DNA from: Mastigocoleus testarum BC008
GTDB lineage: Bacteria > Cyanobacteriota > Cyanobacteriia > Cyanobacteriales > Nostocaceae
Direction: 5' to 3'
Assembly (NCBI RefSeq): GCF_001456025.1
Contig: NZ_LMTZ01000099.1
Span: 57,717 to 121,716 of the forward strand
DNA: 64,000 nt
Position 1 is the stretch's first letter, and every line of letters begins with the position of its first letter. This document shows, piece by piece, positions 25,290 to 35,212 of the stretch. Position numbers and translations under genes: made by a program. The notes under the pieces were generated by a model. The model saw only the letters and a list, made by a program, of their open reading frames with translations, ran no database searches and had not been told where the DNA came from.

Positions 25290-25858
25290 ATAAACGAAAA
25301 TGCGACCCTGTGGAAGTTCCAAATGATTTTCAACCGAAAGAATGGTGTGAAGAACAAGGGAGTAAATTCCAATTACGCTTTTTATTAGCACATGCTGAAG
25401 ATGGAGTAATTTGGGGTAAATTCCACAATGGAAGTTTGATAACAGCAGATACTGTATTTTCTCAATTCCCTAAACTACGTCAATTGACATTACAACAATG
25501 TCGAATATTTGGGGAAAAATCAGAAGTAATGCTTTGGAGAACCGATGAAGGTTTTAAAGCACGTCTAATTAACGACGAGCATATAGATAAGAAAGAATAT
25601 ATTCCAGAACATCAAATTCTTTGGGGAACCCATGTTAAAGAAGTCAGACAAGAAGGTTTTACTTTACTTCGTCATGGAAAGCAAGGACTAGAACATGCTG
25701 TACCTTTAATAAATATTGAAGAAGAAAAAGAGAGAAAACTCAAAAATTCAGTTCGTCTTAGAGTACATCATTATATTGATTACGATGATGATTCTGGGGT
25801 TGCATATATTTATCTTAGTCGTTTGGTCGATTTGTACGCAAAGGAAATTAAAGCATGA
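25286..25858 (+). CDS. csx19: Csx19-like CRISPR-associated protein (TIGR03984-like)
   Basis: 190 aa. The TTG start overlaps the previous TGA and is preceded by AGGAGG. Features are WCEEQGSKFQLRFLLAHAED, VIWGKFHNGSLITADT and LRQLTLQQCRIFGEKSEVML, as in small proteins that accompany Csx10-type (III-D) systems in cyanobacteria. Its role is unknown; a structural part of the effector complex is likely. It overlaps the next gene by ATGA. The family name is from memory. Confidence 0.75.
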   Translation: MNKRKCDPVEVPNDFQPKEWCEEQGSKFQLRFLLAHAEDGVIWGKFHNGSLITADTVFSQFPKLRQLTLQQCRIFGEKSEVMLWRTDEGFKARLINDEHIDKKEYIPEHQILWGTHVKEVRQEGFTLLRHGKQGLEHAVPLINIEEEKERKLKNSVRLRVHHYIDYDDDSGVAYIYLSRLVDLYAKEIKA

Positions 25859-28005
25859 ATCCTAGACATATTAAAGAAATTAGTGAATCTGAACGTATTG
25901 CTGTTGCTCCTTATAATTTTGTGGAGTTACCTGACAAAGTTGTACCAGCACAGTTACCACTTCCACCACATAATATTTATGATTCTCAGCGTCATACAGG
26001 ACAAATTAACTGTACCCTGACAACATCTTCTCCCCTTTATATTCGCTGTGGATGGACTCCATCTAATTTTGCTAAGTATGAAGGTAAAGCTGATGAAAAA
26101 TTAACAGAAGAAGAAAAAAAACAATGGGAAAAAGAAAAACGAAAAATACTCGCTCCATTTTACAATTACCCAGATCGTTCTCATCCAACGATTCCTGGAA
26201 GTAGTATTAGGGGAATGATACGTAATTTGATAGAAATTATTAGTTATAGCAAGATAGACCAAGTTGCAGATAGACAACTCATTTATCGAGCTTTTGCAGA
26301 TACAACATCTTTAGGTACATTTTATCGCGATCGCCTTCTGCAAAAAGTAGAAACACAAAACAATGAAGATTCTCAACATCGATATAAATTCTTGATGCAA
26401 GCAGGTTATTTAATTCCAACGAAAAAAGGTTCTGGATGGTCGATTAGACCTGCTAAAGAATTAGTTTCAGGAGCATCATTTGCAAGAATTGAAATTAAAG
26501 AAATCGATAAATTAGTAAAGCGTTCTTGGCACAATATTAAACATACTCGCCGAGTCTCTGTATCTGTTGAACCTTTAGCATGGCATTCATGTAGAGGAGG
26601 ATATATTGACTTATACTATGCAAAAGCTACTCCACTGAATAGACATCGTCAAAATATATCTTCTGGAGTATTGGTAGAAACCGGAGGAATATCAGATAAG
26701 AAAAAGATGGAATGTGTATTTGGTTTACCTGATGAAGATGCAAAACTAATACCGATTCCTGATAATTCTGATTATTCCATGATTCAAGAGTATAAAGAAC
26801 AAATTACAAAAAAGCAAATCGAACTTTTGGGTAAAGATGGTGTGTTAAAACCAATGCATCCCGTATTTTATTTATTAGAAGATGATAAGTTAGTATTCTT
26901 CGGTCATACAATGATGTTTCGTCTGCCTTACAAGCAGTCAATCAAAAAATTTATTCCTGACAATTTATATAATTCTACAACTCAACAGCTAAAAGTAGAT
27001 ATTACTGAAGCTATTTTTGGCTTTATTCAGCGTAATAAGAAAGGGAAAGAGCAAGCTGGAAGAGTATTTTTTAGTGATGCTAAATGTCATAATACTACTG
27101 ATGAAGATATTTGGTTAACTGGTGAGAAAACCAAATCTATCACTCCTAAGATATTAGCCAGTCCTAAGCCGACAACATTTCAACATTATTTAGTTCAAAA
27201 TAGTGAAGAACAAATAAAATTAAAACATTACGCTAGTGAGCGAAATGAAACTGTGATTCGCGGTCATAAATTATATTGGCATAAAGGAGAAGTTAAACTA
27301 AGTCAAATCAAGGAAAATAACAAAGAAAATATTAATAATTCACCTCTTCAATATACTGAAATTAAGCCTATAAAATCCGATATATCTTTTGATTTTACTA
27401 TAAACTTTGAAAATTTAAGCGCTGCAGAATTAGGAAGTTTACTTTGGATATTAGATATTGCTGGTAATGGAGATTATCGCCTATCTTTAGGGATGGGTAA
27501 ACCTTTAGGAATGGGAGCAATCAGGATTATAAATCAAGAATTATGGTTAAGCAATCGTCAAAAAAGATATCAAAATTTACTTATAGGAAATAATTGGGCT
27601 GAAGCTAATGAATTAGACTCACAAAGAAGAATCTGGAATAAATGCACGCAAGCTTTTGAAGACTACGTTCTAAAATGCATTAACCCTAATGTTCAAAAGT
27701 TAAAAGATTTACCGCGTATCAAGTCTCTACTCACAATGTTGAGTAGGGAAGGTATATGTGAAAACTATAGTCGCTACATGGAAATTTCACGCGACCAGGA
27801 ACCTTGTATTGGTCGATTGAAACGAAATAAAAAAGGAACAAATGAGTATGCTAAACGCCCAATTCTACCAACTCCATTGCAAGTAAAGCGTGACAATAAA
27901 ATTAATAAACAAAATAACTCTCGCAATAGTATCAGTGGTTCTAATTATGATGATGGGAATAATTATAATCGTGCGATCCAAAGACCAAAACGACCTAAAA
28001 AATGA
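25855..28005 (+). CDS. large RAMP protein (TIGR03986-like)
   Basis: 716 aa. RAMP signatures are INCTLTTSSPLYIRCGWTPS near the start, PTIPGSSIRGMIRNLIEII, and at the end of the fold GNGDYRLSLGMGKPLGMGAI, a glycine-rich loop that contacts crRNA. Middle parts contain a second RAMP-like segment (GFIQRNKKGKEQAGRVFFSD). The C-terminus is basic and Asn-rich. It is an expected backbone subunit of a type III effector. The gene appears intact and overlaps both neighbours by ATGA. Confidence 0.8.
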   Translation: MNPRHIKEISESERIAVAPYNFVELPDKVVPAQLPLPPHNIYDSQRHTGQINCTLTTSSPLYIRCGWTPSNFAKYEGKADEKLTEEEKKQWEKEKRKILAPFYNYPDRSHPTIPGSSIRGMIRNLIEIISYSKIDQVADRQLIYRAFADTTSLGTFYRDRLLQKVETQNNEDSQHRYKFLMQAGYLIPTKKGSGWSIRPAKELVSGASFARIEIKEIDKLVKRSWHNIKHTRRVSVSVEPLAWHSCRGGYIDLYYAKATPLNRHRQNISSGVLVETGGISDKKKMECVFGLPDEDAKLIPIPDNSDYSMIQEYKEQITKKQIELLGKDGVLKPMHPVFYLLEDDKLVFFGHTMMFRLPYKQSIKKFIPDNLYNSTTQQLKVDITEAIFGFIQRNKKGKEQAGRVFFSDAKCHNTTDEDIWLTGEKTKSITPKILASPKPTTFQHYLVQNSEEQIKLKHYASERNETVIRGHKLYWHKGEVKLSQIKENNKENINNSPLQYTEIKPIKSDISFDFTINFENLSAAELGSLLWILDIAGNGDYRLSLGMGKPLGMGAIRIINQELWLSNRQKRYQNLLIGNNWAEANELDSQRRIWNKCTQAFEDYVLKCINPNVQKLKDLPRIKSLLTMLSREGICENYSRYMEISRDQEPCIGRLKRNKKGTNEYAKRPILPTPLQVKRDNKINKQNNSRNSISGSNYDDGNNYNRAIQRPKRPKK

Positions 28006-28619
28006 ATATCCCCCATCTCTTTGAAACCCTTACCACCCATCACCCCTACAACTTCCAAACCCAAACAATTGAACGCATCCTCAACCGTCAAGATACCATC
28101 CTCCGCGCACCCACTGGTTCGGGAAAAACTGAAACCGCGATCGCACCCTTTATCTTCGCAAAAACTCTCAATCTCGATTTTCCCAATAAACTAATTTACG
28201 TTGTACCTTTACGTACCCTTGCAAATAGTTTGCGTCAACGTGTTGAAATGTTAGTTAGAAACTGGGAAAATTTTTATTCTTTATCTCGTCCTTTAGTTGT
28301 GAGTTTACAAACGGGAGAAAATCCCGAAGACCCGCGTTTTGAGGGTGATATCATTTTTTGTACCATTGACCAGTTGTTGAGTAGTTTTTTAAATATTCCT
28401 TATTCTGTCGGTCGTGGTTCTGGGAATGTGAATGCTGGAGTCGTTTTTGCTTCTTATTTGGTGTTTGATGAGTTGCATTTACTCGACCCAGAACGGTCTT
28501 TTACTACGGTTTTAAAATTATTGCAGCAAATTAAAGGAATTTCACCATTTTTATTAATGACAGCAACCTTAACTGATGAATTAGCTGTGCAAATTAAAGA
28601 AATTATTGAGAATAGATAA
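28002..28619 (+). pseudogene. cas3: cas3 5' part (helicase motifs I-III)
   Basis: Helicase N-terminal part: Q-motif region YNFQTQTIERIL, Walker A APTGSGKTETAIAPF, motif Ia VVPLRTLANSLRQRV, motif II VFDELHLLD, motif III TATLTDEL. There is no HD domain before it. It ends at TAA 28617, 14 bases before a MITE; the remaining helicase motifs are in frame only beyond the MITE (28884 onward). The start overlaps the RAMP stop by ATGA. Cas3-type helicases are unusual in type III loci but recur with these RAMP families. Confidence 0.85.
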
Positions 28620-28625
28620 TTGAAA

Positions 28626-28853
28626 AATCATAAGGGAGCATCCCAATTTTGCAAATTTACCAAAATATAGATTGTCATTGCGTTAGCGCAGCGTGCGCGA
28701 AGCGCATATGAAGCGTAGCGAAGTGTTAGCGCAGCGTCTCCGTTTAGGAGAAAGCAATCGCAACATCTAGACTTTGTGATTGCTTCAGTCCATTTCATTA
28801 CGCTCGCAATGACAAAATATGTTTTTACACATTTGGGATGCTCCCAATCATAA
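28626..28853. mobile_element. 212-bp MITE with 8-bp target duplication inside cas3
   Basis: Terminal inverted repeats GGGAGCATCCCAA (from 28634) and TTGGGATGCTCCC (to 28845) are perfect for 13 bp and continue imperfectly to a shared TGTCATTGCG. The element is flanked by AATCATAA on both sides (28626-28633 and 28846-28853). The core has palindromic repeats of the GTTAGCGCAGCG type and no gene. An 8-bp duplication fits a DDE transposase, but the helper is not in the window. Confidence 0.92.
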
Positions 28854-28883
28854 TCTAAAATCGTCCGATGGGAATTATTCCTC

Positions 28884-31022
28884 ATGAAAATTATTAGAAT
28901 TGAAGAAAATGATTTAAAAGCTATTGAAGGTAATCGAAAAAGATTATTTCGCGCTGTATCTGAACCTCTCAAAGCACAAACTATTTGGAATGATATTTAT
29001 AAACAACAACGTCAGCGTGTCATTATTATTTGTAATACGGTTTCCCAAGCTCAAGGAATTTACCGCGATTTGCAGAACTTACAGCAAATTTTAGATTCAG
29101 ATCGTCAGATTAATATAACTTTGCTTCATTCTCGCTTTCTACCAGAACACCGCGCTCAAAAAGAAACTTATTTAAGAGAAAAGTTCGCTCGAAATTGGTC
29201 TGAACAAGATAATAGTACTTGTGAAATCTTAATTTCTACTCAGGTAATCGAAGCGGGAATTAATATTACTTGTCAAGTTTTACATACTCAACTCGCTCCA
29301 ATGAACTCTCTATTACAACGTGCTGGACGTTGCGCGAGATTTACGGGAGAAGTTGGTGAAGTTTTGATATATAGAAAAGTAGAAGTAAGTCAAGATAATC
29401 ATGAGTTAGCTGATACTGATTTATATGAATGGAAAGATTCTTCGTTAGATGCTTCTATTGAGAAAGAGACAGAAAAAGAAAATGAGAACCCTGAAAATAT
29501 AGAAAAACCGAAAGAAAAATTTTTACCTTATAAAAAAGAGATTTGCGAGTTGACTTGGGAAGTTTTAGAAGCTCATACAAATTTACAAGCAAATGGTATA
29601 TCAGAAAATATAAATTATCATGTTGGTTTCAGAACCGAGGAAGAATGGATTAATCAGGTTCATTCTCAGGAAGATTTACTTAATCTCAAACGTATAGATA
29701 ACAATCGGGTTGAGTTTGAAAGTAAATATGAAGCTGCTGTATTTAGAGGTGATGAATCTTCCGCAAGGGATCTAATTCGTCATGTAGACAATCGTAATGT
29801 TTTTACTTGGGAAGAATCAGCTTTGATTGATTTTGATGATGATTCTGAAATCGATATTCAAAAGTTAATTCCTTTTTCTGTTCCCATTTCCACGTTATGT
29901 AAAGCTTTGCGAGATTTTAAGGAGAGTTTAGGTTTTGGTGACGATTGGATTTTTAAACGAATTGAAACACCCAAAGATAAATCTCAAACCTATGCTCAAC
30001 CAGTTCTAAGTAAAATAGCAAACCGTAATTTTTTACTTGGTTGTTATCGAATATTGGTAAATCCTCGTTACATTTCCTATGATGAGGAAATTGGTTTACA
30101 AATCGGGGTCAATATCATCGGAAATGGATTTAAATCACCACCAAAACAGGATAAACTAATTTCTAATGAATATCGCTATCGCATGGATACATACATTGCT
30201 CATTTAGGTTGTATGTGGAAATGTTGGCGAAAAGTTTTTACTACTAAAATTTTACAAAATGGTGATTCTGTTGAAGTTACTTACAATAGCGTTAGAGATG
30301 AGTTATTAGTAGCTGGTGGTAATTTTATCAAAACCAAAATTTTACCTGAAGCAGAAATCAATCAGACAGAAGCTTTGTTTGAAATTCTAGTATTTTTAGC
30401 AATATTTACCCATGATTTAGGGAAGTTACAGGTAAAATGGCAACAGGTTATGAGAGGATGGCAAGACATTGCATATCGAGATTTTAAAGGTAAAAATCCC
30501 CACAAATATTTATTAGCGCATACTGATTACAATCCCAGTGATGATAAGCAAAAAGCTGCTTTGAAAGAGTTTGAAAAGAAAAATAAACGTCCCAATCATG
30601 CAGTTGAAAGTGCTTTTCTGACACGAGAAATTTTAAAAAAATCTTTGATACCTTTACTCAAAGAGCATTTTACAGAAGATAAGGAACAGATTAAATACTT
30701 TTGTTATGTGGTAATGATGTCTGCTGGTCGTCATCATTCTGCTTGGAGTCATGGGTTTACAAGTGAAAATGTCGCTAAATTAAAACCAATCGAATTATGT
30801 AGTGACTCACAACAGGTTATTGCTGATAGTTGGAAATTTATGACGCGATTTTTACCCGATACTTTACTTTTACAGGAAGCTAACTTAAGTAAAAATATTT
30901 ACAAACTAAAAGAGTTAGATTTGAATGCATTTGGTACTGATGAAATTGAGTTCTTACAGCTTTATTCGTTGGTTGTTAGAGCTTTAAGGTTATGCGACCA
31001 AAGAGCGGTACAATTAATTTAA
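28884..31022 (+). pseudogene. cas3: cas3 3' part (helicase C-domain and C-terminal HD nuclease)
   Basis: 712 codons. Starts IIRIEENDLKAIEGNRKRLF, which in intact homologues follows motif III closely. Then motif IV RVIIICNTVSQAQGIYRDLQ, motif V ISTQVIEAGINI, motif VI LLQRAGRCARF. Near the end an HD nuclease appears: IFTHDLGKL, RPNHAVESAFL and SAGRHHSAWSH carry the His/Asp metal ligands. HD after the helicase is the reverse of classical Cas3. The Met at 28884 has no ribosome-binding site. Removing the MITE and one target copy still leaves the frame shifted, so the gene was probably damaged by more than one event. Confidence 0.85.
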
Positions 31023-31139
31023 TATTAATACCATCTGTTTAATCTCCTGCATTATACTTACGATAGTTTTGATGTAAAAGTATATTTTTATTGCAGTAGT
31101 CTGGACTTTTCTTAGCTAAAGCATTATTGTGTTATTAGA

Positions 31140-31346
31140 TTGATGTTTGGCAAATCGAAGCGGGGGTCAAAACCTGGGGGGTTCTGCCAAAATCGCCGGA
31201 ACCTTGACAATTAAATAGTTACAGCGTTTTGGTTATTGGATTAAGTGATAATTTGTTTCAATAAGAGTGGCTGAAATGATGCTATTTTTGAGGTCTGCCA
31301 AAATTGATTCTGGAATCCTTGCTCTGTAAGGGTTCTGGGCGGCGGA
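31140..31346 (+). promoter_or_regulatory. CRISPR leader 2 (copy of leader 1)
   Basis: 207 bases matching 15314-15520 with about four substitutions and no indels. It ends in GGGCGGCGGA directly before a repeat. Identity begins abruptly at TTGATGTTTGGC, so it is a clean duplication or two leaders kept similar by gene conversion. Confidence 0.9.
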
Positions 31347-31983
31347 CTTGAAACATTACGAATCCTGCTCGCGGGATTGAAACAATTGGATCCGTTGCTG
31401 TATTGAAAATTAGTATAAGACCGTCGTTTTCAGGGATATTTTCTAAGCGATCGCCCCAAGTCTCCATCGCGTTCTGTGCCCAATCGCCACCAACGTAGAA
31501 TCCAAGCGGTTTGTATTCGGTCGTTAAAAATTTGGTAAGTCCAAAAACAACCTCGACTTTGTAGGACTCTTCAGTAAAGATTAAAGCTTGCTCAGCCTCA
31601 CAGACTGCAGACTTGAAACCTTACGAATCCCGCTTGCGGGATTGAAACTTTTTAGTTCGCTTAACCCTTCCCAACATTTGGTTTCTTGAAACCTTACGAA
31701 TCCCGCTTGCGGGATTGAAACAGAGATAAAGATTTAGATTGCTCCACCGTGTTTGCACTTGAAACCTTACGAATCCCGCTTGCGGGATTGAAACAAGTCA
31801 TCGAAAATGATGCTGAAAATTGGTTAAAGGCTTGAAACCTTACGAATCCCGCTTGCGGGATTGAAACACCTCACCACTGTTAATACCTTTAATTTGGAAA
31901 TCCTTGAAACCTTAAGAATCCCGCTTGTGGGATTGAAACTGTTAAACTTGAAAAAAGACAAATCCCAGTCACGGGATAAAAAT
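31347..31983 (+). CRISPR. CRISPR array 2, six repeats plus a decayed one
   Basis: Repeats start at 31347 (variant CATTACGAATCCTGCTCGC), 31612, 31685, 31758, 31831 and 31903 (degenerate), with a broken copy at 31947. The four middle repeats carry AACCTTACG, unlike AATCTTACG of array 1. Normal spacers are 35-36 nt, but the gap between the first two repeats is 228 nt. The leader-proximal repeat equals the leader-distal variant of array 1, an unusual arrangement that points to recombination between arrays. Confidence 0.93.
31384..31611 (-). other. 228-nt open-frame segment in a spacer position
   Basis: Exactly bounded by two CRISPR repeats. On the minus strand all 76 codons are open and protein-like: VEVVFGLTKFLTTEYKPLGF, then YVGGDWAQNAMETWGDRLEN, then DGLILIFNTATDP. 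No start or stop lies inside, so it is an internal gene fragment. I do not recognise the protein. It is over six times the normal spacer length and could be an oversized capture from a mobile element, or DNA left between repeats by recombination. Confidence 0.7.
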
Positions 31984-32026
31984 CTAATAAATCTCGCTCG
32001 GTGAAAATAATTCAAGAGATTTAATC

Positions 32027-32662
32027 GTGGTCAACAGCCTAAAAGAACTAATTTACGAACCTGAATTAAATAATGCTTCCGACCCAGAAGAAATATTTGT
32101 TAGTAGTGACATAAACTGGGAAAATTATGAAGCGTTACTAGTGAAATTAGAAGATAATTCCCACTACCGCGTCACTTATTTAGATGGAGTATTGCAAATA
32201 GTGTCGCCGTCGAAAAGACACGAAAAAATAAAAACTCGTTTAGCTTTTCTTATAGAATTTTATCTTTTTAAAAAACAAATCAAACATACTCCAATGGGGA
32301 GTACCACCTTAAAAAATCGATTACAAAAAGCTGGTGCAGAACCAGACGAATGTTACTGTATTGAAGAAGAAAAAGATATTCCAGATTTAGCGATAGAAGT
32401 AGTTTTTACTAGTGGGAACATTAAAAAACTAGAAACCTATCGCCGACTTGGAGTGAGAGAAGTTTGGTTTTGGGAAAATAACTTTCTTAAACTTTATGAT
32501 TTACAGGAAGAATCACAATTAGTTTCCCAATACATCTACGGCTATAAACAAATTCAAGCAAGTGAATTACTTCCAGAGTTAGATATTTGTTTACTGGAAA
32601 AATGCACTTTAATTGCAGATCAAATCGAAGCGGTTAACGAATTTGAACGAGGTATTGCTTGA
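32027..32662 (+). CDS. Uma2-family (DUF820) putative endonuclease
   Basis: 211 aa, GTG start. The Uma2 fold is recognisable: YRVTYLDGVLQIVSPSKRHE near residue 52, EPDECYCIEEE, then DIPDLAIEVVFTSGNIKKLE and YRRLGVREVWFW, holding the D...E-x-V nuclease residues. This is a PD-(D/E)XK family greatly expanded in cyanobacteria, with unknown targets. It starts about 40 bases after the last relic CRISPR repeat. Confidence 0.9.
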   Translation: MVNSLKELIYEPELNNASDPEEIFVSSDINWENYEALLVKLEDNSHYRVTYLDGVLQIVSPSKRHEKIKTRLAFLIEFYLFKKQIKHTPMGSTTLKNRLQKAGAEPDECYCIEEEKDIPDLAIEVVFTSGNIKKLETYRRLGVREVWFWENNFLKLYDLQEESQLVSQYIYGYKQIQASELLPELDICLLEKCTLIADQIEAVNEFERGIA

Positions 32663-32757
32663 AAGATGGAAGTTCTTGCACTTACAAGTATTATCTTTAT
32701 TCTAGGCGAAAGTTTTTGACAACTCACGAATACAGTTCACGGGGGAGACGTAGCATG

Positions 32758-33414
32758 CTAAGTCTCTACAGGATTTTGATATCCCCATGCTTCCAACTTT
32801 GGATTCAAAATTTCTTGAATTTGTTGTGTTACTGCTTCTCTGGTCAAACTACCATCAACTCTAAATATAATTCCCGGTTTAGAAGCAGCCAATTTACTAT
32901 ATCCCAACTGCACCCGACGGTGAAAATCGATTTTTTCTTGCTCGATGCGGTCAGCAATATCCCCACTTCCCCGCTTACGCGCAAAACCCACCTCAACATC
33001 CAAATCTAGCCATAAACCTAGATCAGGTTCTAATCCTCCTGTGGCGATCGCATTTAGTTGGTTAATTAAATTCATATCCAAAGCGCGACCGTAACCTTGA
33101 TAAGCAACAGTTGAATAAGTATAGCGATCGCACAAAATAATTTTTCTTGCAGCTAAATTGGGTTTAAGTTCCTGTTCTACATGCTGCGATCTATCTGCTG
33201 CATATAACAGTAACTCAGTGGTAGATGTAATTGGTTTATCTTCTGCTTTCTCTAATAACAATCTGCGGATATCTGCACCTAAAACTGTTCCCCCTGGTTC
33301 GCGGGTGACTAATACGGGAATACCCAAACTTTGCAACCACTCACAACAAATCTGCATCTGGGTGCTTTTTCCACAACCCTCTACTCCTTCAAAGACAATT
33401 AATTTTCCTTGCAT
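32758..33414 (-). CDS. tmk: thymidylate kinase
   Basis: 218 aa from the Met at 33414 (MQGKLIVFEGVEGCGKSTQM); an upstream Met at 33441 is possible. P-loop GVEGCGKST, the DRY-type motif DRYTYSTVAYQGYGR and DLDVEVGFARKR (lid region) identify dTMP kinase, which makes dTDP for DNA synthesis. The C-terminus is about 10 residues longer than usual. In many cyanobacteria tmk precedes holB; here they are separated by the CRISPR region. Confidence 0.93.
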   Translation of the reverse strand: MQGKLIVFEGVEGCGKSTQMQICCEWLQSLGIPVLVTREPGGTVLGADIRRLLLEKAEDKPITSTTELLLYAADRSQHVEQELKPNLAARKIILCDRYTYSTVAYQGYGRALDMNLINQLNAIATGGLEPDLGLWLDLDVEVGFARKRGSGDIADRIEQEKIDFHRRVQLGYSKLAASKPGIIFRVDGSLTREAVTQQIQEILNPKLEAWGYQNPVET

Positions 33415-33531
33415 GTTTTTGCTGCTGTTGAATAACAACAATATGAATCATAATCTTTTCTAGAGGTCAGAAGGTTAAGAAATCTCTATCTACTGAAACT
33501 TATATATGATTTTCTCAATTCCACCACAAAT

Positions 33532-33565
33532 AAAAAAGCCCAGCTGCTCTCACACAACCAGGCTT
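33532..33565 (-). terminator. intrinsic terminator after hsp20
   Basis: Read leftward, AAGCCTGG...CTGGGCTT forms a stem (33536-33565) followed by a run of T (33532-33537). It lies between hsp20 and tmk, ending hsp20 transcription. Confidence 0.75.
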
Positions 33566-33651
33566 ATACCTAAATCAACACATTACATAAACGGAAAACC
33601 AAAATAGTTCTTTACAACCAATATCCCTTCCACAAATGCAAAGAGAAAACC

Positions 33652-34104
33652 TTAATTTTGTTCCAAATTAATCCTAACTACCTTGTTCTTTTCCTCAACA
33701 GTTTTAGGTAGTTTTAAATTCAAAATACCGTCTTTATATTCAGCAGTAACATTAGTATTTTGGATTCTTGCTTTAAGAGGAATTACACGCTGATATTTGC
33801 CGTAATAAAATTCACTTCTGGTATTACCTTTACCCTCAGTTTGAGTTTCCGATTTACGCTCAGCTAGGACTTTTACAGCCTTTTCAGTAACTTCAACATC
33901 TATATCCTTTGCTTCCATCCCAGGAAGTTCTAATTTGAGATGTAATGCATCATCAGTTTCAGTCAACTCAGCTGCTGGAGTTCTAAATACTGGTGCTTTA
34001 ACATCTTCAAACATACGGTCAAGTTGACGTTGTAGTGAAGTAATTTCTGCCCTTTGTGATGCCAGGCCACGCGTCTTCCAAGGACTATAACGTACAATAG
34101 TCAT
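33652..34104 (-). CDS. small heat-shock protein Hsp20 (second copy)
   Basis: 150 aa. Alpha-crystallin domain: LHLKLELPGMEAKDIDVEVT, EFYYGKYQRVIPLKARI, YKDGILNLKLPK. It is a holdase chaperone, clearly paralogous to 6341-6829 (same EAKD, YG and DGIL/NGIL blocks) but with a different N-terminus starting TIVRYSPWKTRGL. AGGAGTTA precedes the start. Followed by an intrinsic terminator. Confidence 0.95.
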   Translation of the reverse strand: MTIVRYSPWKTRGLASQRAEITSLQRQLDRMFEDVKAPVFRTPAAELTETDDALHLKLELPGMEAKDIDVEVTEKAVKVLAERKSETQTEGKGNTRSEFYYGKYQRVIPLKARIQNTNVTAEYKDGILNLKLPKTVEEKNKVVRINLEQN

Positions 34105-34582
34105 ATTATTTTAACTCCTAACTTTTTGTTTAATTTGTTCAGGTTTAATTTGTTCCTTTGATTTCTATATTAGTAACAATTAAAATTAGTGTAAATTCGG
34201 TTTTCATCACTTAATTATTGATGGAAACCGGCGTAAAAGATAGAGTAAATAAAAGATACGGTTAACTGCAAAAATATTGGTACGGTTAACTCTATTGATA
34301 ATATTTTTATAATGAAGTGTTTTTAATTTTTAGTTTTTGATTTTTATCTGTCATCATATCAAGAAGTCATCGACTGTAATGTATCTGGGGCGAGCGATAA
34401 GTGTAAAGATTGAAGATTTTGAAGAATACCCCAACATCAAACCAGAAGCATTGTGGAGACTGGAAAGCGTAACGTACTACAAAGACGAACTAGTTATCCA
34501 ACCCCCACAGCGAGCGCTGGACTAGGGAAGAACAGCTGTGGTTACTAGATAATCACCCAATGTTTACTTTTGGCAAATATCC
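34105..34582. other. intergenic region
   Basis: About 480 bases. A possible short frame from 34379 to 34525 (48 aa, MYLGRAISVKIEDFEEYPNI) has protein-like composition but no clear ribosome-binding site, so I do not call it a gene. Confidence 0.35.
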
Positions 34583-35212
34583 TTAGTATTTTGGACCATT
34601 TCCATAGAAAGGAGAAATTGGCTTAACAGGTCGGGGAACTGGCTGAGGAGCTGGTCTATAAGTTCGATCCCTATCTCGCATTATTATACCTGTGTGTGAA
34701 TCTCCAGATGACATTCCTGAACCTGAGTCACTCATTGATGCCCCCAGCATAAGAATAAGTAATTTTGCGGCAGCTTCTTGTCTGGCGTATTGCTGAGCTA
34801 AGTAAGCTTTTTTCTCCTCTGGAGAAAGACTTTCAAAATATTGACGGCGACGTTCAGCTTCTAAGCGTTGTCGTTCCGTAGCTGCTCTTCTAGCTGCTTC
34901 ATACTTCTCTCGCCGTTTTCTAGCCGCTTCAAGACGTTCCTGTCTTGCTCTTTCTCTGGCTTTTCGCTGCTCTTCACGTTTTCGTCTTGCCATTTCTCTG
35001 GCTTTTCGCCGCTCTTGACGCCTCCTCTCACGCTCCACTGTATTCAGCAATTTATCTGCTGAATCAAAGAATCCAGCTAACTTTGTAGCCCTTGGCTGAT
35101 TAGATAAGGACTGATTAGGTAAATTACTAGACAGAGGGTTTAAAGCAAAACATGGAGTAGTACTCAGAAAAGAGATAAGGACAATACTCGATAAACCACG
35201 AACAAGTTTCAT
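34583..35212 (-). CDS. exported Arg/Glu-rich coiled-coil protein
   Basis: 209 aa. Signal peptide MKLVRGLSSIVLISFLSTTP ending near CFA. Residues 60-140 are almost entirely Arg, Glu, Ala, Gln and Lys (REEQRKARERARQERLEAA), forming a long charged helix or coiled coil. Then a short hydrophobic stretch (AAKLLILMLGASM) and a Pro-rich tail (PAPQPVPRPVKPISPFYG). The function is unknown; a periplasmic structural or nucleic-acid-binding role is possible. Confidence 0.75.
   Translation of the reverse strand: MKLVRGLSSIVLISFLSTTPCFALNPLSSNLPNQSLSNQPRATKLAGFFDSADKLLNTVERERRRQERRKAREMARRKREEQRKARERARQERLEAARKRREKYEAARRAATERQRLEAERRRQYFESLSPEEKKAYLAQQYARQEAAAKLLILMLGASMSDSGSGMSSGDSHTGIIMRDRDRTYRPAPQPVPRPVKPISPFYGNGPKY

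Noticed and set aside
28628..28972. Minus-strand frame over the MITE
   Set aside because: It lies in the MITE and cas3 coding sequence on the other strand and has no family features.
34337..34525. Small plus-strand frame of 48-62 aa
   Set aside because: Composition is protein-like but there is no ribosome-binding site or recognised homologue; left as intergenic.
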